A stretch of DNA of 64,000 nucleotides from Neolentinus lepideus HHB14362 ss-1 (lineage: Eukaryota > Basidiomycota > Agaricomycetes > Gloeophyllales > Gloeophyllaceae): NCBI GenBank assembly GCA_001632425.1, contig KV425612.1:30098-94097 (forward strand), given 5' to 3'. A model generated the notes under the pieces. It was given only the letters and a program-made list of their open reading frames with translations, was not told the origin of the DNA and searched no databases. The translations under genes were made by a program, and so were the position numbers. Shown piece by piece: positions 45,392 to 58,600 of this stretch (positions are counted from its first letter, which is position 1; each line of letters opens with the position of its first letter).

Positions 45392-46738
45392 ATGGGCAAG
45401 TTCGATCCGTCCACAGATCTCTCTGACTTGTCAGGCAAGGTAGCGATCGTGACTGGGGCAAGGTGAGTCTTGTCAATGTAATCCTACATCTGTATTAGGA
45501 CGATGATCTGTATCTTTATAGCTCCGGCATTGGCCTATATACCGTCCTGCACCTGGTTCGAAAGGGGGCTACAGTCTACCTAGGCGCTCGAAGCCAGAGC
45601 AAGGCGGACCAAGCAATTGCTCGTCTTCAGAGTGAAGGCTTAGGGTCATCCCCAGGCCAGATTAAATGGATTGATCTGGATTTGACTGATCCGCGTGCTG
45701 CTAAGCGGGCTGCAGAACGGTTTCTCACTCAAGAGAACAGACTCGATATCTTGGGTGCGCCACATACTTCATGTATTCTTTGGTAACCAGAGTGATTGAA
45801 TGAATGCATAGTAAACAATGCTGGCAAGTAAGCTCGTCTTCTACTGACTGCGTCGGTGTCGCTCTCTAACCCACTTCCCAGACTTATCTCTCCCTACGGA
45901 CGCACGGCTGATGGTATCTCCGATAGCATGATGGTCAAGTCAGCCATTCCTCGGATATCCAATCTACTGCCTACTGACGCTTGGACTGCAGTCACATCAG
46001 CCCCTTTCTGTTCACCCAAACACTGTTGCCTCTCATGGAACAGACTTCCGCAGATGGAGGCGACGTCCGTGTTGTCAATGTAAGGAAGTTCTTTCTTTCC
46101 AGTAGCGAGTCACATTCTCACGGAATTCCAGCTATCATCTGAGATGCATGAGTTCGCATATAAACCACGCTACGACTCCATTGAGGCCATTAACGACGAC
46201 TTCTCGAGCTCCTTAATGCCTCAGTCTCGTCTTTACGGTTTGTCGTGGTCTCGCACCTACCTTCTCCCAGGACCTGACATGTCGTTGTGCAATTTGTGAA
46301 GCATATTCGAAGTTGGCGAACATACTGTACACGAAAGAGCTGCAGCGACGCTTGGATTCCACAGGCAGCAAGATCTTAGTCACGGCCATCCATCCAGGCT
46401 CGGTGCTCACCGGTACGCATCCTTCGAGATCCTGATCTGTCGCATATCCTAATCACCGTACAAAAGAGGGTACTATTCGCATGTTTGCCTCCTTCTACTG
46501 CGGCGGTTTCCTTAACTGGCTGGCTTCGTTATTTTTCGCTATACCTGTGGTCGGAGCATACCCGAGCGTCTTCGCTGCCGCGTCGCATGTGGTCAGGCGC
46601 GATGCTGACCACTATAAGGGGCAGTACATCGTCCCGGGGAATAGCGTCAAGAAGACCAGCAAGGACTCTGAGAATATGACTTTGGCAGCAGATTTGTGGG
46701 AGACGACGCAGCTCCTGCTGAAGCAGTTGGGCGTCTAA
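45392..46738 (+). CDS. Short-chain dehydrogenase (retinol dehydrogenase-like), 317 aa
   Basis: Exons 45392-45462, 45522-45754, 45812-45827, 45882-45938, 45992-46079, 46132-46237, 46302-46412 and 46467-46738 (954 nt). SDR motifs: the cofactor motif KVAIVTGASSGIG, LDILVNNAG, the catalytic NLSS (as VVNLSS), YAYSKLAN with the YxxxK pair, and HPGSVLTEG. The group contains many NADP(H)-linked retinol-dehydrogenase-like enzymes; the substrate is unknown. The third exon is only 16 nt (45812-45827) and encodes the NNAG block, so it cannot be skipped. Codons agree in phase across all seven junctions. Confidence 0.88.
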
Positions 46739-48682
46739 GGCGAGTACTCGATCTGACTTGAAAGCCAATCCTACTTGACCGTCGCCGGCCAGCGAGTGGA
46801 TAAGGTTGAGCCTGAGATCTGAGAAGTCGACTCAGATGGATGCCTGGTAAGGACCACGGTGTACATATCTGGACCAGTCTTGGAGCTGCAGTTGTGTAGT
46901 TATATGTCTTCAGTCGTAATATTATTGGTAGAGACGCTTGGCGACGGTATGGATGCCGCGGATAAAAATAACATCGCTGTAGGACGGCATTCGCCATATG
47001 GTCCGATAGCACCCGAAGCCCGCCTTCTCACGCATACACCCTATTCCTATTTTCTCGGAGTCCCTGAACTTATGCAACCGCTAGCTATAGCACTTGGTTT
47101 GAGAACTTCCATGTCCCAAATTTATTGACAGCAAAAACCCGAAGCTCGTCGCTTGAATATCTTATTGCGAGGGAAGCGACCAAGTAACGGCATGGCAATC
47201 AGTCAGAAAGGCGAGCTAGTGAGACATCTACACATTTCTCTCTTAATAAGTGCCCACTACGTCGGCCAATCGTTCAGTCTCTATGATATTGTCTTTGTCT
47301 AGATGGTGCGTGAACTCTGAGATCAAGTACAGCACCTTAGCGCAGCTGATGCCTGTTTCTCTCGCTCAATAAATCCTTATCCTTAGCACCCCGTATATGG
47401 GGTACCCCAGCTCAGCATATGTTATCGAAAACCATAGTCAAATGGATCAACGTCCACCCTTCAGTGACTCACCCCCTGGCGAGAACCTTGGTTGTTGTGT
47501 TAGCCAAGCGTGCCTTAAGATGTCTGATGCAGACCACGCGATCTCTAAGAAGCGAAACCCGTACTAACTGCGCATCGGTGTATGCCACGATATACTGACT
47601 TATATTCGAGCGTAAGCGATGGCACCATTGGAAATGTGGACCCGAACCGATAGAACATCACGATTTATGTAGTACGCATCCTCTTTGTCTAGACCTAAGA
47701 AAGGAACGTCTCGAAGCCGATGATATCTGTGTTGTTCATGAAGGACATGGGTGCAACAACCCCACCTCAACCCCACTTTCCACCCTCATCCATCACCGCC
47801 TGATCAAGACTCTGCCATGTCCAGCCATAGAATAGTGAACACCTACAACAACACGCACTTGGAATACGAGGAACCGTCACGATAGGAATCCTGCAACGCA
47901 TGCAAACGGCCCAGATCCACAACCCTCTGAAACGCATTGTCCCTACCCCCGCCATCTGCACCACCACTCCAGTTTGACGTGACTGGCAGTCCAATTCCTC
48001 TTTCTCGAGACACGCGGGCCCCGGAAGACTCAATTACCGATAAGATATCGTACATACCTGCTCTGGCCCTAGGAAGCGGGGCAAGGGTCACAGTCTCGGC
48101 ATTTGAGGTCGGGCCTCTGCCTCTGCCCTCCGTGCCTGGTGATGGGTAGGCACCAAGGCCCACATTTCATCCTGTTAATGGAAATGACCCTCAGCGCATA
48201 CAAGGGATCATATTCCAACAGTGCAAGTATTCTGAGCCAGAGTGCCCCAAGACTGGCGCACGACAATGCTCCGCAATGCCTGTCAGGGACCCAAAGTCGC
48301 TCCATTGACAATACTAGAGCGGCCCGTCAGTCTTATCTTGCAGCTGACTGTATTAGTTCCGTTTGTGTGGTTTGAGATCGCAATTGCAGGCCTCAGGATC
48401 ATTGACCTGTGGTGATTGGCGTTAACCTTTGCAGCGCTGAATTCTGCCGAGATCCAAAAAGACCTGAAATCATAGGCTCAATGTAGCGATAACAATGCAT
48501 TGTGTTGAGCGTCGATAAGCTTCGAGGTTCCGGATGAGATCTTTCCTTTTGCTTCGGAAGGACACTGGACCACTTCCGAGCTAACATCTGTATTTCTTCA
48601 TATTAGTGACACAAATATTAATTAGAAGTTTATCCATATCCATTTCCAGTCTCATTTGCGTAATCAAAACGATCGCCCTCGA
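46739..48682. other. Intergenic 1.9 kb
   Basis: Between the convergent SDR and ABP1 genes. A minus-strand ORF (47843-48163) looks somewhat protein-like (YPSPGTEGRGRGPTSNAETV) and has a good donor site after it, but it cannot be tied to a start or a family. Otherwise nothing recognised. Confidence 0.4.
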
Positions 48683-51240
48683 CTATTCTTGCACTTCTAC
48701 GTAATTCGCTGCGATGTCAAAGCATGATCAGCAAAGTAACCGGTACCCAGACTTCGAGCCGCTTACCAGGGAACAATCCAGTGTTTCCATGCTGGTCTTT
48801 ACCCTGCCACCAGTCGTCCGAAGCAGCTTCGATCTCGATGATACGGTCACCCTCCTTGAAGGATATTTCATTATCTTCAGCAGCCTCATAGCTAACAGGC
48901 GAATAAGAATCATAAGCTCCAGAAACAGCGACGAAGTCGAGCGAATTTACGTACTCGTAAAGGGCGATCGCCACCACTCCTTCATCTGCGACTGGCACCG
49001 GTTCAGGTTCTGGCTCAGCTTGAGGGGTAGGGGGTCTGGGCGGCGCAGCAGGTGCAGGAGGTGCAGGAGGCTGGTACAAATTTCAGAGAAACATGTTATG
49101 CATCGATAGAGAGATCATGCACGAGACCACTTACGGGTGGCGGAGGGGGCGGCGGAGGTGGAGGTGGCGCTTCCTCTGCAGCAGTTTCTTCGGCCGTCTC
49201 TACAATTTCGACATAATTCGCTACAAAATCAGACACATTCATCAGTTATGCACGTCCAATGAAGAACATGAAGTCGTACCAGGGAATAGACCACTCTTCG
49301 AGCCGCCAGCTCCGACACCAGACCACCATCCTTCGTCGATCTCTTCGATTTGCTCGATCATCTCACCTTCAACCAAGTTCATCTCGTTGTCTTCTGCAGC
49401 CTACAACAACGAAGATGTTAATAAATACAGATCTGATTTCATTTATCTGGACGCACCTCGTAACCGTAGAGTACTACAGCACACACGCCTTGCCCATGGT
49501 GTCCCGCATGAGATGGGGCGGGTGCTGCAGCAGGCTCAAGTTCGGGTTCAGGCTCAACGCTGAGCAATGCCATCTAATGGAATATAGATGATCAGATCCT
49601 CGGCAACAGGCACGCCTTGAACTGGCTTCACCTGAGCAACTGGAGGGGGTGGCGGAGGGGGTGGCTGATAGGCAGAAGTAGTGAGACATCCAATTTGATC
49701 GTGATAGATGAGCGTAAACTGCGTACAGGAGGGGGTGGAGGAGCTGCGTCCTCGACTTCCGCTGCCGGCTCGGGCTCTGGTACAACCACAGGAGGTACTG
49801 GCCTTGTTGCGGCTGGAGGGGGTGGAGGCGGAGATGGGGGAGGAGGCTATGAACACAGGTGATCATCTGATATTGGCTGGGATCCAAAGAATCCACTTAC
49901 AGCCGCAGGCTCTCCTTCCTCCTCTTCCTCCTGGCTCAAGATAGCCGCACCAAGCGCGCCAGCACTGACACCACCAGCTGCGGCAGCAATAGCAGCAGGG
50001 CTTGCAGACGGTGCCGGCACTTTCCAGCTGACAGCCTTGCTCCCAGTTTCCTCTTCTTCTTGCTGCTTCTTGGCCAGTGCCTGCCTCTCGCTCCACGTCA
50101 GCTTCTTGCCGCCAGTAGGAGTGGGCTGCGAGCGTTGATAGTTCTGCTGCTGTTGTTCCTCCATGACCTTTGCTTGCATGGCTTCGAATGGATTTTTGAG
50201 CCTTTTGGGCGGACCAAGTTTGACCGGAGTGTATGCTGTACCCACGGGACCGATGCGATCTTCCTCGGAGGGTTTGGTTGGGACGTTCGAGGATGCGACC
50301 GAGGGAGGCGAGGACGGCTGCAGTGAGATACATGTGAATGTCAAAGATCTCTGCGTTGTAATGAATAGATATTGTACTTACGACAGGTCGCGGTGCAGTA
50401 GGAATAGTCGGTGGCCGAGTGGCAGCAAGAGGGGGTGGGGGCGGAGCTGCCGCTGCAGGTTTGGTCGGCTCCCAATCAGCATCTGGGGCCTTCACGACAT
50501 TAGGAGCAAGCGGTACAGATCGAGGAGCACTAGGCACAGGCCTCGGAGCAGATGGAACGCTGGGCTTGCTTGCAGCAAGAGCAGGAGGAGTAGAAGTCGC
50601 AGCACCTCGGCGGATGGCAGCAATGTCGGGTCTGCCAACTGGTGTGTAGCTGGTACCTACAGGGGTTATGGGCTCGAACTTGCGCGCTGGCTCGTTCTGA
50701 AAGGAGTATTTCGCTCCTGATGCAGCCTCAATTCGTTTCATAATCAGAGAAGGTGCTACGTCGGCCTTGCGAGACAGACATAGGGCTCAGATTCATTGAT
50801 GTATGAGGACGCGACCGAGAACGTACCTCATTACGTGCACTAATTACGACGTGAGTTCCACGGAGGAAGTTGGCCACCGCACTAGAATGGGTATGGAATA
50901 GACCCTTCTTGGGCTCCGGCACACCTTCACCACACCAGTTGATTTGGACGAACTTCGGGAGCTTGCTCTGGAGATACGCGTTGTTAGAGGATACATCTTG
51001 AGACGGGAAAGGTAGTATGCTTACATTCGGATCGATAACCCTGGCGAAAGCGTACTGCATCCTGCCATCCGAGAATTCCTCCTCCAACTCCTCAAGACCT
51101 CCGTCGCCAGTCGCTTGAACCTTCAGATCATTCGAGCCCTTGTCATAAGTGAAGATAGTCCAGTCAATTCCCCTCGAATTCAACACATCCTGATAGGTCT
51201 GGTACAGGTCCTTGCTGGATAGATTGACTTGAAGAGACAT
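48683..51240 (-). CDS. ABP1: Actin-binding protein Abp1 (ADF-H plus two SH3 domains)
   Basis: A cortical-actin adaptor that binds F-actin and activates Arp2/3 at endocytic patches. Start ATG 51240 (an earlier GTG is not used), stop TAG 48683-48685, reached only by splicing the last intron. The N-terminal ADF-homology domain reads LSSKDLYQTYQDVLNSRGID, FARVIDPNVSILPFPSQ and FVQINWCGEGVPEPKKGLFH. Two copies of a P-V-G-T-x-Y-T-P-V motif follow (GTSYTPVGRPDI, GTAYTPVKLGPPK), then Ala/Glu-rich and long poly-Pro stretches. SH3-1 has VVLYGYEAAEDNEMNLVEG and GWWSGV; SH3-2 has ALYDYEAAEDNEISFKEGDR, DDWWQGK and GLFPANYVEV. In SH3-2 the intron must be removed to give ALYDYEA. Several exons in the Pro-rich region have ambiguous ends. 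Confidence 0.92.
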
Positions 51241-51549
51241 GACCACTGCGGATTACTGTCGCTGAGTTGTGTAAAGCAATTCCTTGTTTAGCCTTCGCAG
51301 TATGTATAGTCGAAGTCGCTGCCTACACTCGCCTTTCTCTGTTCAGTGCACACAATATCTCTCTTCGACGAGTTGGACGATAGGGATGAGCTCGACGATG
51401 ACGGGGTTGAATTCGAATTCGGCTGTGCTGGACCCGTCGGGATTTGCCCCTTCACAAGATCTTTCTCCGCTTCCGCCATATTCTGCAACTTCAATTCCGT
51501 TAATTCTCGTATAGGTCTAGCCAGAAAGCAACGATTGCTATCTATATGC
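51241..51549. promoter_or_regulatory. 309-bp divergent promoter, ABP1 / carrier
   Basis: Both start codons face away; this space must hold both promoters. A small ORF inside it is listed separately with low confidence. Confidence 0.5.
51288..51479 (-). CDS. Possible small Ser-rich protein in a divergent promoter, 63 aa
   Basis: ORF from ATG 51479 (MAEAEKDLVKGQIPTGPAQP, then a Ser tract and KRDIVCTEQRKASVG) to a stop at 51288. It lies wholly between ABP1 and the carrier gene, on the ABP1 strand. No relative recognised; it could equally be 5' UTR. Confidence 0.2.
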   Translation of the reverse strand: MAEAEKDLVKGQIPTGPAQPNSNSTPSSSSSSLSSNSSKRDIVCTEQRKASVGSDFDYTYCEG

Positions 51550-53076
51550 ATGGCTGGTAACAATAATTCACCGCCGGGTACGTTCTAGTCTCCCTACTTG
51601 CAGAGGTTAACGTTCAGAGCTCACGAGACACTGATCTGTGACAGCGGTGGAACTGGATCCGACGGTGGATTTCATAGCTGGAACCATTTCTGGTAGCGCG
51701 AATACCGCCATAATACTGTTCCCAGACATGACCAAGCTAGACTCGTTTTACAGGTATGGCCGCACTATGCGTCGGTTATCCCTTCGATACCGGTATGAAT
51801 CCATATGAAGTCTCGAAATGTCTCGGGTTAACAAAAAGCTATCATTCTAGTAAAGGTCCGTTTCCAAAACCCGGAAATAGCACAAAAATATCGATCTACC
51901 TTCAACGCAATAACGACAATCGTCCGTGAGGAACGTGCTCCGGGTCTGTACAAGGGAATTACCTCGCCTCTAGTACATTTCGTCATAACGCTGCACATCA
52001 GGATCTGCTTACACCTGTCTAGGCTAGCTGCGCCTTCATGAACGGCCTAGTATTCTCGTCATACCGATTCTTCATGAAACTGCAGCTCGCGAACGCCGAT
52101 GCGGTACCGACACTCACGCAAATCACATTAGCCGGTATAGGCAGTGGCATTGTATCATCGTATGCTCTCTCTTCATCTTGTTCACTTATCTGCAACCAGC
52201 GTTTTACGTCTAAGGATCATTACAACGCCGACGGAGCTCATCAAGATTCATCAGCAGAACATACTGGGCAAGACGCCGCCAGCACGTCAAGTAGCCCTAG
52301 ACATCGTCAGAAAACACGGGCTGCGGGGTCTATACAGAGGTATCACGGCTACCGCCATCCGCGATTGCGGATATGGTGCCTACTTCTTTGGTGTACGTCT
52401 GCGGGTCGTCCTCGAATATCATTCATCGCGGACAACTCATCTGCTGATCAGTATGAAGCCACCTGCCGATATTTCTCTCACCCGAAGTCAACCACGGTAC
52501 CGTCCACCGGTAAACCCGAGGTACCGAGTCTTACTTGGCCGGTCTTACTGTTAGCTGGCGCGGTAGCAGGCATCGCAGGCTGGATAGCCACCTTCCCCTT
52601 CGACGTCGTGAAGACTCGAGTGCAGAGCACGATGGGCGAGCCAATCCCTGTTTCGTCAGCTGTTGAGAGCACACGTCTTCTTCAACCTGACATCACTACA
52701 GCGGATACCCGATTCACATCCAATCCGTACCGGAATACGCTATCTACTATCATTCACTCGTATCGCACGGAAGGCCTATCTGTCTTCTTCCGCGGTCTCT
52801 CCCCAACTTTGATTCGGTGAGTGCTATTCTATTCATCCATTCAATTGGGCAGCCGTAGGAGAGATACATAGCTCTTCCGATGCAACGTGCAGCCGTGTTC
52901 CCGAGTGCTGCGTATGCCTCCTTGGTATGCCCAGACGTCAGTTGTCCTGGCCAATCGTAACATTTCTCGATCTTGTATTTCCGTTCAATGCATAATTACC
53001 GACCTCTCCCAGTGCCATCCCCGTGAACATGGTCACGTTCGCAACGTTCGAAGGCGTCGTTCACTTCCTGTCATAA
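51550..53076 (+). CDS. Mitochondrial carrier family protein (SLC25)
   Basis: A six-helix inner-membrane carrier. The start is ATG 51550 (MAGNNNSPPG). The exon order gives three carrier repeats with signature loops YPFDTVKVRF, TPTELIKIHQ and FPFDVVKTRV, the middle one with Thr-Glu in place of Asp. Other blocks: VDFIAGTISGMAALCVG, LAGIGSGIVSS, RGLYRGITATAIRDCGYGAY, LLAGAVAGIAGWIATFPFD and the end IPVNMVTFATFEGVVHFLS, TAA 53074-53076. The last intron (52818-53012) is ~195 nt, long for this window. The pattern is closest to amino-acid/carnitine-type carriers, but the substrate is not readable. It is divergent from ABP1 (309 bp between start codons). Confidence 0.88.
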
Positions 53077-53385
53077 TACCTTCACAATCTCTTATCTCAG
53101 CATTGATAGATATGAGACCCAGCAATCCAATCCAACTACAGCCCGATTAATGCTATAATGATACAGTGTGCGTTGATTCTAGACAAAGCTTGTGTACAAA
53201 CGATAATTGATGTGATAGCAAGAATAGCGTACGATGCCTCCTACCGTAAGCATGATTAAGGTGAGTGATGAATGTTGGGTGAATACGGGGTGAATAAGGA
53301 TATGTACGACGGTGGTGAGATGCCACAAAATAGAATAAATAACAGGAACAAGTGCAATAGGCGAATAGGGTTCGGTGCGAGGGCG
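53077..53385. other. Intergenic between convergent genes
   Basis: Short AT-rich 3' region shared by the carrier and the Ett1-like gene. Nothing else seen. Confidence 0.5.
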
Positions 53386-55277
53386 TCAACTCTCATCCAT
53401 GTCGACGTCTCCGTCATCACGTGGACGGCCCACGAGCTCGAGGACGACCTGGTCACCTCCCTCCGCCTGCGCGCGGGAGTATAACTCTTCTCGCTTGTTA
53501 TTGTCGATCGTGAGGTTCGCGAGTGTTAGCAGGGCTTCAGCCAGCAACGACTGCAAGTCCTCCTGCTCGCTCTGCGTCGTCGAGCCCTTCGCCCGCTCGA
53601 AGAACGAGATCGCCATGGTCAGGCCCTCTCGCGCCTCCTCCGCCTCTTCAGATTGGAGCACCTCCAGCTCACCACGCTCTAGCGCACTCTCAAGCTCCTC
53701 AACCTTAGCGGAGCCCATGATGAGCCAACAGCGCCCGCGCGCAGACGTGATCGGCCCACGCCAGGCATCCATGTCGACCTCCATCTTCATCTGGTTGAAT
53801 ACAGAGTCAGCCCAGGACGCCCAATATTGACGCTCCGAAGCAGAGTCCAGACGCTCTGCGAGGCCGAGCACCTCCGATGCGATGGTAAAGAGCTCCTTCG
53901 GCCGCGAGAACGACGCTGACTCGGCATTGTGCGAGGACGACGAGCACAGGAAGTGGTGCGAATGCGATGACTGCGCGTGCGGCATGTGGAAGATGCCACG
54001 CGAAAACTGGTCCATCGCAAGCATCATGATGTCGTTCGCGGTGGCGGAGGCGAGAGACATGCGTCGTGTGACGGGCGGGCGGCGCTGCGAGATAGCATAG
54101 AACACCGAGTCTTCTGGCCATTTAGGCTCCTCTGCCATGAAGCTGTCGTAAGCCATCAAGGGAGAGTAGTATTGGCCTGCCTCCTCAGCCTCCTTCCGCG
54201 CTTGTCTTGACCGTGAAATCTTTTCGTCTGCCAAACACACTAGTGTTCGGCCCCATACTATAGCCATACGCCAGTCCTCCGCCTCCGAACGACCAGCTGT
54301 CCGACTTGGCAGGTTCTCACCAGTTTCAAAGACATCCAGCGCTGCTAGCCAGTAGTCGGTGGCGTGCTTTGGTTCATCTTGGAGTATCACTGATGAATCC
54401 TGAGCAACCAGATTGCCGAACAGGAACAGAGTAATTCCCAAAATCGCGTGGAAGGCTGTTGCGACCTCGCCTCTAGAACTATATTGACACATGAGCAATC
54501 ACTGTTATGATATACGATGCGCAATATGCTCACATTTTCCACGACGTTATCGGACGCGAAAAGAAACCGTCGTCGTCGTTGTTGAACCCCCAGTCGCGCG
54601 CTAGACGCTCTTCCGTGGGGGTAAATAGACTTGGTACAGGGTCCTCTTGGACTGTCTCTGTCGTATACAAAACGGAGGGATCTTCGTACTGTATTAGGAA
54701 TCTATGACACTGTGTGAGGACCTGGCGCAGCATCGGGAGTGTCCCAGCGATATCGTCCGCTATGAATTGATTGCACTGATATGAACACCCTAATTGAGCA
54801 TAGAGACAAGGAAACATGCGCACTCTCATACTGTTCGGCTGCTTTGGCAAAATCATCTTTCAACTGTTCCCATGCATCGTAGTCGCCCCCCACCCTCATC
54901 GCAGAGGCTGGTGTACTCATCATCTCTGGTGATGCTCTCCCACTGCATCCCCCATTAGTATCTTCGGTTGATGCCGGTCGCGGTCTAGGTTCAGGGTCTT
55001 TGGGAGGCTCGAGTGCGCCTTCGAAATGCCCGGAAAACCGGCGCCGTTTTGAGCTGCCCGACGTCCAGCTGCGTACATCATCCTCCTCGTCCTCACAGTC
55101 GTCTTCGTAGGAGTTGGGCGTATCGTCGGTGTCGGAGTCGTGAACAGCGAACCTCAACGGGCCAAAGACAGCCTGGGAAAATGCAAATGCGGGTACCGCC
55201 GGCTGGGCACAGCGAGCCTTCCAAAGACCCCGCGGTCGCTTAAGCGGTGCGGGGGTGCTGGGCAACATCGCCAGCAT
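53386..55277 (-). CDS. Ett1/Nro1-like protein
   Basis: Ett1 (yeast translation termination) and Nro1 (fission-yeast regulator of the Ofd1 oxygenase) are TPR-like nuclear proteins. The start is ATG 55277 (MLAMLPSTPAPLKRPRGLWK), followed by an acidic and basic low-complexity region. A helical repeat region follows: FIADDIAGTLPMLRQVLTQC, TAFHAILGITLFLFGNLVAQ, YWLAALDVFETGENLPSRTA, EDWRMAIVWGRTLVCLADEK and EDLQSLLAEALLTLANLTID, to a stop at 53386-53388. The first intron (near 54820) has several possible ends; the second joins TSWKI to SRGEVA in phase. Family assignment rests on the ALDVFExGENLP..EDWRMAIVWGRTL pattern and is moderate; it could be another TPR protein. Confidence 0.55.
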
Positions 55278-55693
55278 TGTCGAGGACGTTCAAGAAGACG
55301 GAGGCAGTATCAGCGAGACAGTCGATAGAAATTAGCGCCTACGTACGCGTACCGAGAGGCGTATACTATATATTGCAGGAGAGCTGGTCGGGACTATGCC
55401 CACGGCCTCATAGATCGAGACCTGTCTAGTGGCAGGGCCCCAGTCATGTACAGGCCGAGGCCTCTCTGCATTCTACAAATTACTACGTTCGGCAAACGTC
55501 GGCTGGAACCCCCTTTGGGCGCTATGTCGCCTCCTATAGAAAATGCTATACATGTCGGTCATCTGGACCTTTACAATCATCAGTCCAGGCTGTACTAAAT
55601 TTTACCATTCTGCGCCCATGACTCACATCCCCGACTTGCCTATCAGTCCTTTATATAACGCGCCGCCCCATTTGCGTACCACCCGCCTGCTGT
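55278..55693. other. Intergenic
   Basis: Between the start of the Ett1-like gene and the 3' end of the peptidase gene, both on the minus strand. Nothing recognised. Confidence 0.45.
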
Positions 55694-58600
55694 CTACCAG
55701 CTCCTTCGTCGCCCGCCTCGTCCCCATTTCTCGACCAGGAATGCCGTCATCCACTCATATAGCTCACGATACGCACCCCGCCGGTTGATCCCGTGGTCAC
55801 TGATCAGACCAATCATCAGCGTTCTCTGCAAACAAGGGGCAAACAAGCACCCACCTGTCGGTAAACATCCTGAATCGGAAGTCCCTCACCTGCGCACGCG
55901 TGAACATGTCCAATAGATGCGCAGAATTGGCATAGTGCACATTGTCGTCCCCACTACCGTGTGCGAGTAGATAGTCAACATTGCGGAAGCCAGTCACGTT
56001 GGAAATAGATGCGTTGATATATCCGTCTGGATTCAGGTCGGGCAAGTTCATGTACCGCTCAGTGTAAATGGAATCTCCAGCGATGGTGGCGTCAGTCTCA
56101 GCACTGACCGTCCTTCATTGGGAAACTGGGTTTCACTTACCGTACAAGCGCCAGCTCGTTACAGGCTAGAGCAATACAGTTAGTAAGCAGTCCTTCTGAC
56201 CCGAGCAATCCCGAGTAACAAGGATCTAGACTGCCGAACACTCACAGCTACAGCCATAGCCAATGAATGGATCCCTGCATCAGCTTCAACTACCTTTGAG
56301 CTCATGAAACCGCCGTAAGACTACCAGCCGGCGAACAATGTCAGCACCTGTCTTCCCCGGCACATACCCGTGCTGCAAGATGACAAATGACGCACCCATC
56401 CCCAGATTCCAATGCGCTTTGGATCCACATACGTCTTCGCTGCCCACATCCTGTATGTAAATAACAGTAGTCCAGAGCCGACCGCTCCGCATCAGTAGTC
56501 TAGACTCGACGTCACTGAAACAAGACCGCACAGACCTAGCGGCATTAATCTGGTCCTTCGTCTCCCAGAATCCCAGGTTCTCTCTCACAGTATTTCTCAG
56601 TTTCCTGCCCTTCAAGCCGGTCCCCCGTCCGTCGACTACGACGACGATGTACTTCAGCCCGCACACCACGTAGTGGTGCCAGTCGCGCTCGAATCGATTA
56701 CTGACCAACTGCGAGCCTGGGCCGCCGTACCTTGATCGAGGTCCCAGGTCAGTGTCGGTTAGACTATGGCGAAAGTGCGAGGCACGTACACGCGGAATAG
56801 CACTGGATATTTCGTCCGCCCTGAGTCGTCCATTTTCGGCGGACGCATCTCCAGAACGTTTAGTTCTGTGGTCACACATCGGTCAACCCTGACCCGGAGA
56901 GACAGCCAAGCTCATGGACACTCACCATACCCATCACTGTCGATCGTCAAGTGCGAGATGATAGGCGACTCGTACTGCTCATACGTATAATTGAGGTGTG
57001 CATTATCCGTTAGAACGTAATCGAACGCTGTACGGGGATAGACGACGCTCTGTTAATTCATCTAATCCAGGTCAATGGAATACTACGGCCTACAGTCGTT
57101 GTTCACTTGGACAATCCTTTGCCACGGGATGCCTGGACCCTCATAATTGAGCAAATAGAACCCTGCGTTCGGAGAGAACTGGGCATTGTAGTAAGCAGGG
57201 ACGGATGTGTCCGTCAAATCATTCAGCGCTGCGGGCTTGTATGACACGAGGGACGAAGGAAGTTGTACGGCTGATATATGACGGTCGGTCGATGGACGAG
57301 CAGCCTGGAAGTATCTAAATCAAAGGGTCAGTTCATAGCTTAAGTGACAAACTGAAGATGTTGTACATAGAACCATTGTTATCAACGGCTAGAATATTTC
57401 CGGTAACTTCCCACTCGCCACTGGTTAAGAACACGGGCTTGTTCGCGTCTGCAGGGCTGAATAAAGCGATGTGGTTGTACCCATTCGAGTCTGGGATGAC
57501 GTCCAGGTACGCTGGCGTGCTCGAGCCACCTGGCACCAGATTACTGGGGAGCGGATAGATGTTCTGGGCCTGCACCATTGGTAAGAGGAATGGTCAAGAA
57601 GGGTAAAGGCAGATGAGATGAAAGTACGAAAACTAACGCTGTCTATCCACCCCTCATCCCAGTCATCAAGGTCCTTTCCGAGCTTCCTGACAACCTTACC
57701 GACGCTGGCCTGTCTACTCTGGCGGATGTCGAACAGCACGACGTTCCCTTCGTCGGCCGCTCGGTTAACTTCCTTGACAAGAAGAGTTCGGTTGGCGATC
57801 CAAGCAACCTCTTGGATGACGCTGTCCTGAGGGGATTGACGCTCCGGCCAATCCAATGTCAAGGTGGCGGATAATGCAGCCGCAGGACGGCTCCTGTCCT
57901 CTTCACCAGCTTCGTCCTCCAAGTACTTGTCGACCTGGAATATCTGAACGTTGACGAGAGGGTTGTTGTAACCCGGCTTCGGGTATTTTACCTTCACATC
58001 TTGGGTGTAGGGAACGACTTTGTAACTATCCTCGGTAGGGTTGTAGACGGGGAAGGTGAACACATCCACGTCGGTTTCGTCGAAGGACAGGTAGGCTAGG
58101 CTATTTGAGTCGGGAGACCACCATAGAGTGTAGTCAGTGCCGAAAACTTCCTCTTCGTATACCCAGTCAGGCACCCCATGGATTAGGGTAGTGTTGCCTG
58201 TGTAAGTGAGGCGGATGGGTGAGGGTGCAGGAGACGAGAACAGAGAAGACAGGGAAGGGATAATGTAGATATCGTTGGATGAAACATAAGCTATTGACAA
58301 TCCAGACGGAGAGAATGTCGCGTAAGAAGTGACTGGAGGGTTGGACGGTAACCGTAGCGGGACCGTAGCGCCATCACGAATAGAGTGAATGTAATAATTG
58401 CCTAGGGAAGAATGACGCCATTGCTAACGATTCCATCCGACACGAGCGACACGATTGGTAAGTGCCGGACTAGCTGGGAACCTCGTGCAATGAATAGAAG
58501 GCACAAACCTTTCGATAGTTAGTTTTGATCAACATGTATTGCATGTCGGCAGAGACCTTCCACTCGGACCAACTTAACTGTCTCCCGCGCTCCTAAATAA

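Noticed and set aside
47843..48163. 106-aa minus-strand ORF in the SDR-ABP1 spacer
   Set aside because: Partly protein-like, but no start, family or coherent second exon could be attached; left as intergenic.
26135..51240. Functional actin gene cluster (ARP2, vezatin-like, ABP1)
   Set aside because: They are separated by unrelated genes and on different strands; proximity alone is weak evidence.
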